From the NCBI GenBank assembly GCA_004123355.1, contig SCHM01000004.1:5793017-5857016 (forward strand): a stretch of DNA of 64,000 nt. The letters run 5' to 3'. Positions 11,934 to 23,994 of the stretch are shown here, piece by piece; within the stretch, counting starts at the first letter, position 1, and the number at the start of each line of letters is the position of its first letter. The stretch comes from Amphirosellinia nigrospora. Its lineage: Eukaryota > Ascomycota > Sordariomycetes > Xylariales > Xylariaceae. A program made the position numbers and the translations under genes. Under the pieces are notes generated by a model. It made no database searches, was not told the DNA's origin, and saw only the letters and a program-made list of their open reading frames with translations.

Positions 11934-13426
11934 ATGGACGCGACAGTCCACGACTTAACCACATTCCCTACGGCTCTCCGAAACCGTCGGATTCTGCTCT
12001 GCTCTGAATCCTTCGGCCCCGTAAACGGAGTCTCCCGCACGACCTTGATGATAGTAAACCACCTTAGATCTCAAGGGGTTCTAGTATCTGTCGTTGCTCC
12101 TCATAATCATACAAAAGTGAACATTGTCCCTTCGACCGATGCCGTTGAGGATATGAATGGGTATTGCCGGGAGGTTCGTTTAGCGGGGTTCCAGTACCAT
12201 TCAACCCTGAGCTCTCGGTAGTATACCCGGTACGACTATCCGAGATCTATAGGCGGACCTTGGGCAGGTCTCCGGACCTCATCTACCTAGCGAGCCCGGC
12301 ATCGCTGGGCTTCCAGGTGATGCTACAGATGCGGCAACAGAGCCTCGAGGCCCAGGTGCCCATGCTTTGCAATTTTCAGACAGATCTAGCAGGGTATTGT
12401 GAGATTTTATTTCCAATGCCACTCGGCCGCATGGCGAGTTGGATATTCGCCAGGGTGGAGGGATACTTGTTTCGCCATGCCTCCATCAAGGCAATATTCT
12501 ATCCTAGTCTGTTCGCCAGGAGATATCTGGAAGACAATGCTCAGGTGCAGAGTAGCAAGCTGACGGTGCTGAGAAGAGGCGTCAACACCGAGGGCTTCAG
12601 CCCAAATAAGAGGAGTCTTGAACTCCGGAGGACGTGGGCACCAAATGGAGAACTTATCCTCTTTACTTGCTCGAGACTAGCGGGCGAGAAAGGGTATGGG
12701 TTCCTGGCACAGGTAGCTGCTGTATTGGCCAAGACGGACTTACGCTTTAAGCTCGTCGTCGTGGGGAGCAATCGAAATAGCATAGTAGAACAAGAAATCA
12801 GGGGTCTATTTGAGCCGCTGGTACGTTGCGGCATAGCCATCTTCACAGGGCTCAAGGTGGGCGAGGACCTGATGATGCACTATGCTTCGGCCGACCTCTT
12901 CTTGCATTGTTCCATCACCGAGACGTTTGGGCTGGTGGTGCTCGAGGCGATGGCGAGCGGTGTTCCCGTGATCGCAAGAGACCAGGGCGGGCCGAGCGAC
13001 ACCATTGACCACGGAAGAACCGGTTACCTCGTGCCGCCGCATGATGTTAGCGGCTTTGTGCAAAAGGTGCTCGATCTTGGCCGCGATGCTGAGCTCGCAC
13101 GTCGGTTAGGCGAAGCTGGTCGTGCACAGGCGCTATTGACAACCTGGGAGATGATCGGGAATAAAGTGGCCTGGAAAATGCTGCATGCGATCCAGGAGCG
13201 AGAACAGGCGATGGAAGGTGTCAAGAAGAAATATCAACATGGCATTTCCATCGTCGACAGCCCTTTTCTAAGCTCTACTACCCGACAATTCTTAGTGTCA
13301 CGAATAGCTGGCGCGAGAATATTCCTGAGCTTAATACTTATCATAAGCTGCTGGGGTATCATCGGCATCTGTTTAGCCGTAATTAACATCGTGCACTGGG
13401 CGAAAGATCGGGCTAGAATAGATTAG
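11934..13426 (+). CDS. GT4-family glycosyltransferase with C-terminal membrane anchor
   Basis: Retaining GT-B glycosyltransferase related to the SQD2/PimB-like branch, transferring a sugar from a nucleotide donor. The N-terminal domain has RILLCSESFGPVNGVSRTT, the acceptor-side Rossmann start, and VPVPFNPELSVVYPVRL. The C-terminal donor domain has LFTCSRLAGEKG and the family signature ETFGLVVLEAMASGVPVI (the EX7E pattern) followed by GGPSDTI. A hydrophobic segment near the end (about 13300-13400) suggests a membrane anchor. The frame breaks at GGGG 12185-12188; a fifth G rejoins the two halves exactly at the conserved Pro-Phe-Asn-Pro motif. Met 11934 precedes the domain start closely. The UDP-glucose dehydrogenase about 10 kb away could supply a UDP-sugar donor, but linkage is the only evidence for that. 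Confidence 0.85.
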
Positions 13427-15068
13427 GCAAGGTGGCTGTAGGTAGGTAGAGTTAGTGATATCTGGTCTCCAGGATAAGTTCTAAGTTCAAAGTTTAAGAT
13501 GCTAAGGCTGATATCACGCCTACATCTCTTCTATCTTACTATCTTCAAATCAAATAAGAAGGTAACTCGAGACTTCAATTGTGAGCGTGTCCGCGAAGCT
13601 GTCAGAAAAGAGATGAATACACTAAGCGAACCTGGGTATCGCGAGTCTAAACGAATTGGTGTTTTTCCAAACGACCCCTTGCCGATCAATCAAAAACCAA
13701 AAAAAAACAGCTAGGGGACCCCTTCCCTGCATACCTACTATACTAAAGAATATATACAGTGCTCAAGTAACCAATTCTTTATATATTTCATCATGCGAGC
13801 CCAGTCACTTTTCTTCGCGACATTTAATTTCAGAGCTCGAATAGTGTCTCTGCACCTATGCACATCACGTTGCATGGCCATTTCTCATCTCCCCACCCAC
13901 GGCACGATGGTGCGCATTGTGCACGTCGACTAGGGGTTAGGCAAGTTACGTGAGCTATATGTACCTGGTATTATTAAGTCGTGAAGCGCTGGCCGAGTGA
14001 AGCGAAACCACTTGGAGACCAAGTTGGGGTTGATTGGGGCGGGTCATATCAGATGAAGGACCCCTGACGCCACCATGATTGGCTGCTTTGGTAGCCCCTG
14101 GTCCCTTGTCTCGACCAATTCGACCCCTCGAAACCTTGTCACTCCACTCTCCGACCCTTTCTGTCACATCGACAGTCGATCCGACAACGTCCGAGCTTCG
14201 CTAACTGCTGCTGCCAGTTCCAACTCCTTGTTGAAATTAACCTGATCATGGTCCCAGCAGGTTCTAGAGCGGTGAGCCGCCTCAAGCCTGGCACTTGAGC
14301 TCTGACTTGAGGCTCAACCATGCCATCATGCCATGCTTGGTGCCCCGTGCTACCCCGTGGTGTTATCACGCCAAGGGCGCTACCCGGCACACGTTGTTCC
14401 ACATCTGTATCAAGGCCATGGACATCGCTGTCGCGAACATCGTGTATGGTATTGGCTTTGCTGCGGACACGGTTCCAATATGGGTCTCACCCCGGCGAGC
14501 ACAGGGTCAAATCGACCGATAGCCATGTCAACACTAGGCTTCTTGCAGCCTGCAACATGTCACGAGTCTCTGACAGGAGGATAGAACATGATCATAGCCC
14601 CTAAGCGTATGATACTATTGCTGGCGACTGAAAGGAGGGGGTTCGTGTTTCTGGTATCGAGGCGAGAGCTGACTGGCGATTTTCGTTTCTCTCATTTAGC
14701 CAAATAGGCCTGGTCGTGTAAACTTTTGTTGTTTCTCCCCTCTTAGCACTTTTCGTTATGATCTTCTCTTCTAATCATTAACATTGCATTCTTTGCTTGA
14801 AGCCAAGCCAGTCTTTTTTTCTACCTGCCGGCAGGCTTTTTCCCTTTCTACTTCTTGCTCTCTCTCCAGTGCTGCGCTCAGTCGCCGGGTCGCACTCATT
14901 TCTACTATAGCTCGATCAACCTGTGTGCCGAACCAGTTGGACCACCGCCACTCTTTGACGATCTTTTCTTTCGACCGCAGGCCGGATTTACATTACGTAG
15001 CTATATAATTTAATCAACAGCATATCAACCTTGAACTCGAAAACCTTGCCAGAAACCACAACGCCAAT
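13427..15068. other. Intergenic region, 1.6 kb
   Basis: I find no supported gene. Short open frames around 14290-14600 overlap each other in three frames, which is what GC-rich non-coding DNA gives by chance. The last 300 bases are pyrimidine-rich, typical of a fungal promoter and 5' UTR, and lead into the gene at 15069. Confidence 0.5.
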
Positions 15069-16067
15069 ATGTTCATGATTACCGCTGCCGTCGCGTCCCT
15101 GCTTGCCATGCAGGTGTATGGCGCCCCAAGCATCATCATGGCAGATGTTTTGGGTTCAAGAAGACCATCCCTGGAGGTTAGGGTACAGGAGACGGCTTAC
15201 GAGTTATTGGAAAGGCGGCAGACATCAAGTACCGCGCCCTCGAATATGACCCAATGGGACAAGGATACTCTTGCAGCCTGCACGACAACACTTTCGACTC
15301 TCCCTTCTGCCAGTAACCCATCGGGGATGGCAGTTTGCTACAATGTGGTTCAGCTAGATACGAACCTAGGCGAATTTATGGCCGATTTGCGACTTTTCGA
15401 ACTATCACCGCCTTCGGGAGCCTGGGCGGGGATTCCTCTTCAACAGATGCAAGGCGGAGTTAAATTCACTGGGGCGACCGCTTCCGAGATTAATGGACAG
15501 CAGGTGGCATCCCGGGGGTTAGGAAATGCGTATCGCTCCAAGCGCCAAAATACAGGCCCTACTCTCCATCGGACTTATATGATAGTTGGCCGGATCAACC
15601 AGGATCAGATGGTGCCACCCATGACGATGTATGTCCTCGAGCATTTCCCTCACCACTAGTTCTGTCGCTGACTTTAGCCCTAGACAAAAAATAGAGCCCC
15701 TCATAATGCCAATTTTCACGCTCTCGGCCAAGGATGCCACAGGGCAGACGATCAGCACAAATGTTTCTTCTAACGAGGCGGCATTCGTGAATGGCATTTT
15801 CTCTAAAGAAGTCGTCATGTCCCCTTCAACATGGCATCTCTTGCCGTTCAAAACATAACGGCGGAACTCAAAGCCGGCACCGTTGCATTCGTTCTCCCAG
15901 GCGTCAACCTCCTCATTTTCCCGGTCGGTTTGGTTGTCACAAGTTTCTGGATGGTACTTGGAGTAGGTGCTTACGCCTATGGCACATATGAGCGATACAA
16001 CTACCGCGAGTCATACCGCAGGAGGAAGGCCATGGCCGGAAGCAAATCCTACACTACGAGAATATAG
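15069..16067 (+). CDS. Secreted or membrane-anchored fungal protein, function unknown
   Basis: The product begins with a signal peptide (MFMITAAVASLLAMQVYGAPS) and a luminal/extracellular domain containing DKDTLAACTTTLSTLP and NPSGMAVCYNVVQLD. It ends with a single hydrophobic helix (LIFPVGLVVTSFWMVLGVGAYAYG) and a short Arg-rich tail, the topology of a type I membrane protein. An intron starting at 15629 (GTATGT, branch-like GCTGAC near 15667) and ending at 15677 or 15683 joins the first two coding segments in phase. A missing C at CCCC 15821-15824 accounts for the second frame change. The same layout (signal peptide, Cys-containing domain, C-terminal helix) occurs in an uncharacterised family of ascomycete proteins as I recall it. 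No function can be assigned. Confidence 0.7.
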
Positions 16068-16806
16068 CGACCGTCGCTACAAGCAGCAGCAGCCGCCTGC
16101 TCAGGAGTCTTAGACAATTATATGAAAATGGCTCGTGGTCGGCACTACATTCCAACTTAGAGATGGTTTAGCTTTCATTCCGTTCATAAAACTTCATTAG
16201 CCTTTCGCCTGGAAATATTATAATACAGCCACCGAACGGCGCTAAATATTTACTTTCGTAACCCATATTTCCACCTCTGCTGTAATTTGATGACTTGACA
16301 TAGCGATCAGTATCATAGTCACGATCACTTGTGAAGACAACTGCTAGTAGTTGAACGTTGTGCCGAACGACTTCCTGATGCGGGAAGGCATGCCTCATGC
16401 AGAGTCCTTCTAGACCTAAGGTTCCGCATCCTCCGATTTCATTGGCTTACCAGCGTTCCTGTCGGCTGAGGGATCCTACTCGGTATCATCCGTTGCGGGA
16501 GTCTCTCTCAGCCCGGTTGCCACACCTCAACAGGGCAAATGACCGGGAATTAACGCGTAATATGCCAAGAAGAGAGTAAGGGCATACACTATGCTTATCA
16601 TACACCCCTCATTCTTCTTCGTAGTATGATAGCATCCCCTCTTCTTATTACGCCATGTTGTCATACCCAACCTATGCATTGGCATCAACATTAGATGACT
16701 AATTTCTGTCGTACATTGTCTGCATATGCAGTACATTGAACCAACACCCTAGGTATCTTCAATTGGAGTAGCCGAACGACAGTGCCTCGAAGCTACTACA
16801 TAGCTC
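16068..16806. other. Intergenic region upstream of the NB-ARC gene
   Basis: No gene is supported here. It should contain the promoter of the plus-strand NLR that starts at 16807. Confidence 0.45.
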
Positions 16807-19800
16807 ATGATCGACCCCGTGACCGCGCTCGCGATTGCGGGGAATGTCAGCCAGTTCCTCGAGACTGCTTACAAACTGGCATCACGGATCAAATTGTATT
16901 GTGGCAAATCAAGTGCTGCCCCCGCCGTCTTCCATGAGCTTTCGATCCAGATCCCGATGTTGTGCTATCTTTTTGAGGATTGTCGGACACTCAAATCTGA
17001 GAATGTGGCTGATACGGATAACTTGATACCCGTTCTTGATGGATGCCGACGAGTGATTGAGTCCCTGGACCGTCTCGTTTCCTCTGTGCTCCCTGACGCC
17101 GACGACGCTGTTGGTGTCAAGGTCTGGAAGGGCGTCAAGAGTGTTAATATTCAGAACAGAGTAATTGAATGCAAGGCGGAGCTAGAGAGCTATAAGTCGA
17201 CGCTTGCCCTTCACCTAAGTGTCCTCACAGCTAAGCAGACCACTTCCTCAGCGGCTCAGGCTTTACTTCCATCGTTTAATCATATTCCAGCTACCGGGCG
17301 ATCTCGATTTGTCGGCCGCGGAGATATTCTCCAGTCTATTAGTCAGTCACTGAGACCAGGTGGGCGAGACCCTCGCATTGCCGTGTTGCTGGGCATGGGC
17401 GGCCAGGGGAAAACATCACTAGCATTAGAGTATTGTCGGCGGGAAGTAGTGAGTCGACACTTCAAGTTCATCATCTGGATTGATAGTAGCTCCCCCCCTG
17501 CGCTCGAACGAAGTTTTGCTCAGGCCGCAGAAAATCTCGCGGCTGTCTCGGGCGACAAACGAACATTTCCCAACTCCCAAGCTCATATCAACTTTATCAA
17601 AACAACTATTGAGGTAGCCGAAGCGCCGTGGCTATATATCCTCGACAACTTCGACAGCCCAGGATTGTTCAAGAATATCCTCAACGTCACACCACACTCT
17701 GCCTCTGGAGCTGTGCTATTCACTTCACGTCATAACAGTTGTGCATTACTTGGAACATCTATTCCCATTCCCGGCATGTCTCAGAACGACGGCACAGAAC
17801 TGCTTCTGCAGCGCGCCGGGATTGACCGTACGATTTCAAACCTAGAGCAAGCAAAGAAAGTTGTTGATATGCTCGGCAACTTACCCTTAGCCATCGATCA
17901 ATCGGCAGCCTACATTAGATCGAGAAAAATATCCCCCGCAGAGTTTATCGGCCATTATCAGAAGAGAAAAGAGAAAGTCCTGAAGCACATCCCAAACGTT
18001 TGGGATTACCATCGTACCGTAGATGGACAGGAAGAAGAGACTCCGATCTCTGTCTTTGGCACATGGGAGCTGTCTCTTCAGCAAGCCTTGGAACAAAGTC
18101 AAGATGATAGCGCAACTATGGATTTTATTACGGGCGTAGCCTTCTTCAATAACCTTGACATTAGGATGGAAATGTTCATAGCGGCATTCGAAAATACTAG
18201 GCAACCTTATGATTGGATGGACCTTTTCACACTTGATGATGAATGGGATGAGTACGAGTATCAAGATGTCGTGACGACACTTGCCGACTTGTCTTTGATA
18301 CAATATCGCACTTCCCAAGGAATGTCAGGTGAGGATGACTTAGAAGAAGGTATAAGTCTTCACTCATTCTCACTTCACCCCCTTGTCCGAGATTGGATCC
18401 AGTTGAGGATTCCTGCAGCCGAGAGGCGAGTGTACGTATGTCGAGCACTCGAGATATTGCGATTCTACATTCAGTCGGCAGGAAACGACTACTATAAATG
18501 GACTCTAAAAGAGCGAAGAGCCGCCATGTCACACGTCGACGCATGTATTGAAACACAATCAAAATTTGTTCGAGGCTGGACCGATGAAGAATATCGCAGT
18601 GTCAGAGACGCGCTGATAGTTATTTACAAGTTTTATGCCGACGATGGGCGGTATTCAGAAGCAGAGACTGTCTGTCGCCAAATATTGGACCATGACAAAA
18701 AACTCAGAGGCGAATCAAGCAAGGAATTTGTTGACTCTGAAATCCGGCTTACCGATGTGTACTTGTTACGAGGGGCATACAAGGAGGCGGAAGGGATTGT
18801 TATCCGACTCCGGCCTGGCAATTGGGCAATATCCAATTCAGATGAGCACATCCTTGTTGAAGAGCCTCGCCAAGATATTCTTCAAACAAGGACGCTACGA
18901 CGAGGCCGTCTCTCAATATCAAGATGTGCTGGCCCGGCAGGAAACTTTTCTCTCTGAGGGACACCTAGACATCATGGATACACGCCATCTTCTCGCGCAG
19001 GTATATCGCAACCACGGTAAACACGTAGAGGCTATCGACCTCTACGGGGAAATACTCGAAGCCTACCACGCAGCTGCTCTTGACGATCATTTAGGTGCTC
19101 TGCAGTGTATGGTCGACCTGGCTGGCGCTTACCGAGCGCTAGCCCAGTATTCCAGAGCTGCCGAATATTACGACCGTGCCATCGCAGGCATCTCCGTCCG
19201 ACTGAGCGCTGATCATCCCATCGCATTGTCCGCGCGCCTAGTCCGCGCCATCAATCTGCGGGAGCTCGGTCGCAACGAAGAGGCCGAGGACGCCTTTCGT
19301 GACATTGTCGAGCGCTTTGGGAGGATTCTGGGCCCATTCCACCCGGACACGCTCCGAGCGATCATGAATTTCGCCATTCTTTACGACCGCTCTGGTCGAC
19401 CGAGACGTGCTGAGGAACTCTACCGCGCCGCCTGGCCGGCCGCGAGAAGATCATGGGATTCGATAACCAGTACACCATGCGGACTGTCGAGCGCCTGGTT
19501 GGCCTCCTGTGGTCGCAGGACCGGTGTGAAGAGGCCGAGACGCTCACGCTGCGGGTCCTTCGTGCACAGCACAAGTCGTCGCTCGAAGAAGACATGCTGA
19601 CCTTGGATATTGGGAATAGTGATCAAGATGAAAAGAGGCCGTATTGGCCAGTCGAAGTCTTGTTCAGGAGAGCTGTAGAACGAGACAGGAAGTTGCTAGG
19701 TGAGGCACATACGGACCGAATAGAAGCAGAGCGCTCACTAGTCGCCGTCTATGTGAAGCAAGGTCAAGACACTAAGGCAGCAGACTTGGGTAAGTTGGTA

Positions 19801-19986
19801 GCGCATGGTATGGAAGCTGGTCGCAAGAAACTTGTTTTGGTGGTGTCCGAGGGGCGAAAGCTTTCGGATCCCCGCCACCGTATTCCGCTTCTGAAGAAAG
19901 CAAAAACGTACAAGCCACGGAATCAAGCCGACATACGAGCCCAGCAGAGCTTCAAGACGTATGAAGATATGTCTAGTGTAAATTAG
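16807..19986 (+). CDS. NLR: N-terminal SesA-like domain, NB-ARC NTPase, TPR repeats
   Basis: A STAND-class receptor. Residues about 1-150 (MIDPVTALAIAGNVSQFLET onward) resemble the SesA/fungal-N type helical domain that precedes many fungal NTPases. The NB-ARC core follows, with P-loop GMGGQGKTS, Walker B WLYILDNFDS and the GNLPLAIDQ (GLPL-type) motif. After a winged-helix-like region, the C-terminus carries tetratricopeptide units such as GRYDEAVSQYQDVLARQE, GKHVEAIDLYGEILEAY and DRCEEAETLTLRVL. Two frame breaks interrupt the TPR part. One lies between about 18790 and 18860 (position uncertain, equivalent to +1 or -2). The other is at CC 19431-19432, where a third C restores the next repeat. 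No introns are needed. In this class, TPR domains sense the ligand and NB-ARC oligomerisation triggers the effector domain; the ligand is unknown. Confidence 0.85.
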
Positions 19987-22900
19987 AAGCGGCGCTTGGC
20001 ATCGAATCGGGTGGGAGCACTTAACCATGTGAATACCTTTCTTCTGATCAGCAGGACGCTCTTGTTGACGGGCTGAGGCGTTGTGGCACACTTAGCTCTA
20101 TCATGATCGTCGATTGACTGAAAACCTGGTGTATTACTCGCAGTTAGTTGTTCATTTACTGAAACTTGATGTTCTTTCTACGCTCTGCAGTTCTCAAATC
20201 CTAAGTTCTGCTGAGCGATCAAGTCCGCGAGCATTTCTCGACGAATTAACACGACCCAAGTGACCGTGAAAGGTAGTTTGGCTACTTAGCACCGAATGAG
20301 AAGCATGAATAGCTTTCGACGTCGGAGGAGGTCGTGTATTGTGAGTTCCCCCCACAACCCGGGTATTGGATAATCACCGGTCCCAAGTTACTACGTCTGG
20401 CGGGTGTCATCACCGGACCTGTGTTTCCGCAAGCTCCCGGTCACTCGCTCCCTGGGCAGGGGGAGCCTGCGGCCCTAGCCGTCCGTAACTAGGCGGCCAG
20501 CGCAGGAGACAGCGCAGAAACAGCGTAGCCAGCCAGCGTGGCGACGTGGCTGAATATGCGAGAGCAGCGCAGCCAATCGAAGTCCAAATCCACAAGGTAG
20601 TGTACATGGCTAGCCGACTAAACAAACTAATTGGTTTTGCTGCGTAGACGGCATGTTTTCTGTGTTATTACTACGTAATAAGTAAACTCTCTGACAAAAA
20701 GCTAGGCTACTATAGGTTTATCTAGAACTTTGTAAAGTTGTCAATATTGTTCTGTACCTCCTCCGCGCGTAACCCTCATTTTTATTCCTATGGAGGTTGG
20801 AAAAAGGGAGAGCTTGCCGCCGTTCTGGCTCCTGCTAAGAGCGTGTTCTACCACTGCCGCTCCACGGACAGACCACGGAGCGGCACGCGTACTTGTGCCC
20901 GGAGCTAAGGTACAAGTGGTCCTGAAGCTGGGCTTGGCGGTGGTCGGCATGCCTCATTCAGGATGGGACCATGATTTGTCGACGTAGTGGAGCATCGATT
21001 AATAAGTACATCGTAGCAGCCACCGTAAAAGGTCCTTATATACACTGTTACGTCTACCTTCCCAACGACGCTTAAAGGTGCCCGTACAAGGACTGGAAGT
21101 AAAAGAGGTGCACTGTATTTAGTCTAGCAAAGTGACAACTGTCACTGCATAGGGCGTGCATAGGGACGAGCATTGCGCACAGTCTACTTATCTTGTTACC
21201 TAAGCAAATCACCAGCTTCGCTTCACCTTGGCCATATTTCTTCGCTAATGCAAGGGAATGTCAGCCGCACCAAACTAAAGAGACCCGTTTCGGCATGCTT
21301 TCGTCTGCTCGTACTACGTTAGTAGTGTAATGTAGGACGACTCCCGGCATATATTCACCGCCATGGCCACGAAGTCGCGAAGGCTAAACCTCGATGATGG
21401 ATCTCTCCTTGGTAGTGGACGGAGGGCACTACAACAAGAATGGGAAAATTCGAGTACTTGCATACACGTAAACTACATGCGTCTCTTGACGCCCTCACTC
21501 GAACAGAAATGCATTTCAAACCATTGCGGCATTCATCAATTATTAACTGACGTACATGTACGATCTGAAATTTCTTGTTAGTCGTGTTAGAATGTTCTAG
21601 TCTGCAACCTTTAAATTTTACGGAAGCATTCTAGCGGCCCGTAGTAACTCACATCAACCCGCTGTCGAAATGCCTAACCCAGTCCGGCGGTAGGACCAAG
21701 CGCCCGGTAACCATTCCGAGCGATCCGGACGAAGAACACCTTCAATTAATCTCATTTGGATTATTTCCCTTGTCGGCGTAACAGGGATGAAACCAAGCCA
21801 TTTACCTTGTTTCTGACCTCGGTACTGCAAAATAACGTCACGGCTGCAGGCGCCTCAATAGCCAAAAGAAGGATGCCTACGCAGCGGTACTTGTTCGTAA
21901 GCGCGAAGGATGGAGGAAAAGCAATGTTGTAATCAGAAACAAGAACTGGCTAACGCACTAATGTCGCCAAGAGGACGCTATCCAAAGCAGAAACTCTTCT
22001 AACGTGCCATCTCGCTGAAAAACCATACCACCAGCTGTTTAACACTACACTACTGTATGTTGCGATTGATTGCAACTACTGCTCTTAACACTCGTTAGCA
22101 AAGTTACAAGGGGTTGTTGCCACCGCACTAACTACCTAGTAATTACAAATATTTCAAGTTAAGTTGCGACTGGCTTGATGCATTCATGGCAAGTTGGTAA
22201 ATTTCCAAATCAGCTTCTTCCAAGGTTGTGATATCTAAAATACAAACCACTTTTCATATCAAGTTTGGACCTAGTCAGCTCAATCAAGGTATTTGCTAGT
22301 GAAAATAAGGAAGTAGTTCTCTGCTGAACTCATACACAGTACTGGCAACCAGGGGCGAGATGAAGCTGCTGTTGTGGGACTAGCGACTAGGAACGTAATT
22401 CACCGTAAACAAATAAACATCTCTCTTTACTACGATTCTACGTTGTCAGTGAAGAACTAATGCAGCAAAATCGTATCGCAGATTTATTTACGCTAGAACA
22501 GCTCGATCGATTTACTATACGACAGACCATCAACTTCTAGCCTGCCAGACCATCTCTTACCTCCCAAAACAGGCATGGCCCACGTGGAGCTGGCGAAAAC
22601 TATGCAATAGCTGACAGCTGGTACTCCGCATTCATTTTAGTTTCCGGGGAGAATGCCACTATAACCATTTTAATCTGCCAAAAGAGGAACCTCCCCAGCG
22701 ATGCCAAGGTGCAGATCCAAGAAGCCGATGCCGGATTGGGTTTGAATTTTCTGTAGTAACAAAATATAGTTGAGCTTTGCTGTTCCGCTGTGGACACTTC
22801 AAGCGATCCACACCGTAAGGATGACAACACAATTGCAAATTCCTGTTCCTGGCGCCAACTTTGCCATATGCCCTGGAGCTGATGTCGATCTGTAGAGCCT

Positions 22901-23389
22901 CGCAGGGGTTACGGAAGGTCCCGATCAAGTCTATCGAGATCTGGGGTCTAGATTCATTGTATGCCTGGCCACAGGAAATGGTGCTACCAAAGCGCTGGGT
23001 ATGATCTCGGGCATCGTATTTTGACAGAAAAAATATGGTTTCTGAGTATACTGTAGACGGTGAGTTTTAGTAAAGAGTTAACTGGAAACCAAATTTGCCT
23101 TGAACACTGGAGCATCTAGGCGGCTAGCGGTGAACCAAGGCGGTACCTGTCCCGGGATTTTTGGGATCCTTATCCTAACGTGTGTTGGTTATTTACGAAA
23201 CTAGAGTAGGATGACGCTGGCAAAGCGCCACAAAAAAAATCAAGGCATGCTATGGGCAGATGCGCTTCACCTCAGGTCACCATCGCGAAGCCAGAACTGA
23301 ACGATTCATCGGCGATCGTCATCTACGTACAGTAGTAGGAAACCAAAGTTGCGGTCAAGCCACCCAGCTCCAGGTTGACTCTCATCGTC
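19987..23389. other. Large intergenic region, 3.4 kb
   Basis: I find no gene. All open frames are short, overlap others and lack domain-like composition. There is no obvious tandem repeat or transposon relic. The right end holds the hydrophobin promoter. Confidence 0.5.
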
Positions 23390-23398
23390 TATATAAGG
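23390..23398 (+). promoter_or_regulatory. TATA box of the hydrophobin gene
   Basis: TATATAAGG lies about 130 bases upstream of the hydrophobin start codon, followed by a pyrimidine- and CAA-rich leader typical of highly expressed fungal genes. Confidence 0.6.
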
Positions 23399-23529
23399 AG
23401 GTCGATGGTCGCCCTCAACAGTGTTTAATTTTTTCTTCATCATCTCAAGCTACAGTCTCAAGATAACTCAACCCCAACAATCTTCAACAATCAACCTTCT
23501 GTTTTTTAACAGCCCAACCAACCATCAAA

Positions 23530-23994
23530 ATGCAGTTCACTCTGATCACCGTCCTCGCTGTCGCCGCTGGCGTCTCGGCCACCTACACCCCTCCTGCCCC
23601 TTACACTGCCTGTGCCGGCCAGGGCCTCTACAGCCAGGCTCAGTGCTGTGCCACTGACGCCCTCGGAGTTGCTGACCTCAACTGCGGCTCTCGTGAGTTC
23701 AGCCTTTCATCCTTCATCTTGGATACTTTGGGCCATCAGAGAACCGTCTTGCTAACATCGGAAATATCACAGCCTCTTCCGTCCCCACCAGCGTCACCAA
23801 CTTCCGCGATGTCTGCGCCAAGGGTGGCCAGCGCGCCCGCTGCTGTGTCGTCCCCGTTGTAAGTTTTCCCATTGCGCTCCGATCATGTTCACTTAGCCTG
23901 CATTTTAAGATCAGTATACTAACATACACTGCTTCAATCACAGCTTGGCCAGGCTGTTCTCTGCGAGACCCCCAGCGGCCTCGGCGAGCAGTAA
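23530..23994 (+). CDS. Class II hydrophobin
   Basis: A small secreted amphipathic protein that self-assembles at hydrophobic-hydrophilic interfaces and coats aerial structures. Two introns (23693-23772 and 23859-23943) give a 99-residue product. It has a signal peptide (MQFTLITVLAVAAGVSA), then eight Cys with spacing C-10-CC-11-C-16-C-8-CC-10-C, which fits the class II pattern (C-9/10-CC-11-C-16-C-8/9-CC-10-C) and not class I. Both intron positions fall within the cysteine core, splitting exons of 163, 86 and 51 nt. The reading frame is intact with no indels. A TATA box lies at 23390. This is the clearest complete gene in the window. Confidence 0.96.

Noticed and set aside
12185-12188. Programmed ribosomal frameshifting at the homopolymer sites
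   Set aside because: The sites lie in unrelated genes, lack a shared slippery heptamer or downstream structure, and are too numerous in one window.
14295-14604. Three overlapping plus-strand open frames that might be a small gene
   Set aside because: They overlap in all three frames with no signal peptide, domain or codon preference, as expected for chance frames in GC-richer intergenic DNA.
15629-15659. A 31-nt intron in the secreted-protein gene
   Set aside because: It is below any credible intron length. The longer version ending at 15677 or 15683 keeps phase and includes a branch-like GCTGAC.
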